From an uncultured Porphyromonadaceae bacterium (lineage in GTDB: Bacteria > Bacteroidota > Bacteroidia > Bacteroidales > Muribaculaceae), in the NCBI GenBank assembly GCA_947174735.1, contig CAMWKC010000154.1, forward strand, positions 1 to 5,674: a DNA stretch of 5,674 bases, written 5' to 3'. The notes beneath the pieces were generated by a model. The model worked only from the letters and a program-made list of their open reading frames with translations, had not been told where the DNA came from and did not search any database. Each line of letters starts with the position of its first letter. Position 1 is the stretch's first letter. Both the position numbers and the translations under genes were made by a program. Shown here piece after piece: positions 5,594-5,674 of the stretch.

Positions 5594-5674
5594 TCCTGTC
5601 CTCCCCTCCAGCTGTGCCCCCTAAAGCAGCCTCCTGGTCCTGTGCGCGAACTTCAGCTCGCCTCAGTCCCTCCC
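5594..5674 (+). other. C-rich downstream region, no gene or terminator recognised
   Basis: By hand count 38 of these 81 bases are C and 15 are G, a strong strand bias not seen elsewhere in the window. There are C-runs at 5603-5606, 5617-5621, 5668-5670 and 5672-5674. The best pairing I find is GCTG/CAGC (5611-5614 with 5627-5630), too weak and with no T-run to be called a terminator. No protein match is evident on either strand. Confidence 0.5.

Noticed and set aside
5603..5674. G-quadruplex on the minus strand
   Set aside because: Four G-runs exist, but the gap between the second and third is over 40 nt, too long for a standard quadruplex.

Overview
The window looks like chromosomal DNA from a Bacteroidales bacterium, plausibly Muribaculaceae or a close relative; the family is an inference. 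The reasons are the yicC-gmk-nadD gene order next to a DUF5063 gene, start codons preceded by A-rich sequence rather than a Shine-Dalgarno motif, promoter candidates of the Bacteroidota TAnnTTTG type, and a PgcA/PGM2-like phospho-sugar mutase of about 580 residues. All of the genes are housekeeping types. I see no mobile element, CRISPR array, tRNA or rRNA.

Left part (1-3531, minus strand). Five genes are read leftwards in one tight cluster: yicC (endoribonuclease family), gmk (guanylate kinase), nadD (nicotinate-nucleotide adenylyltransferase), a DUF5063 gene, and an M18 aminopeptidase that runs off the left edge. gmk/nadD overlap by 4 nt (ATGA) and nadD/DUF5063 by 11 nt, and the longest gap is 48 nt, so the cluster is very probably one operon. 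It links RNA turnover, GMP phosphorylation, NAD synthesis and peptide breakdown.

Middle (3532-3838). This is a divergent intergenic region of 307 nt. It holds a promoter candidate for each direction. The predicted leader of the yicC operon is strongly structured: a long interrupted hairpin starts almost exactly at the predicted transcription start, followed by a GNRA-capped hairpin. The predicted leader of the mutase has a small hairpin at its 5' end, then a long A/C-rich unstructured stretch up to the start codon.

Right part (3839-5593, plus strand). This is a phospho-sugar mutase whose reading frame is intact over its full length except for one in-frame TAA at codon 213, between the catalytic-serine domain and the rest of the enzyme. 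It is either a recent nonsense mutation, a sequence error, or (less likely) a split or recoded gene. The last 81 nt are C-rich and hold no gene or terminator that I can support.

The two points most worth following up are the structured leader in front of a predicted endoribonuclease gene and the lone nonsense codon in an otherwise perfect mutase gene.
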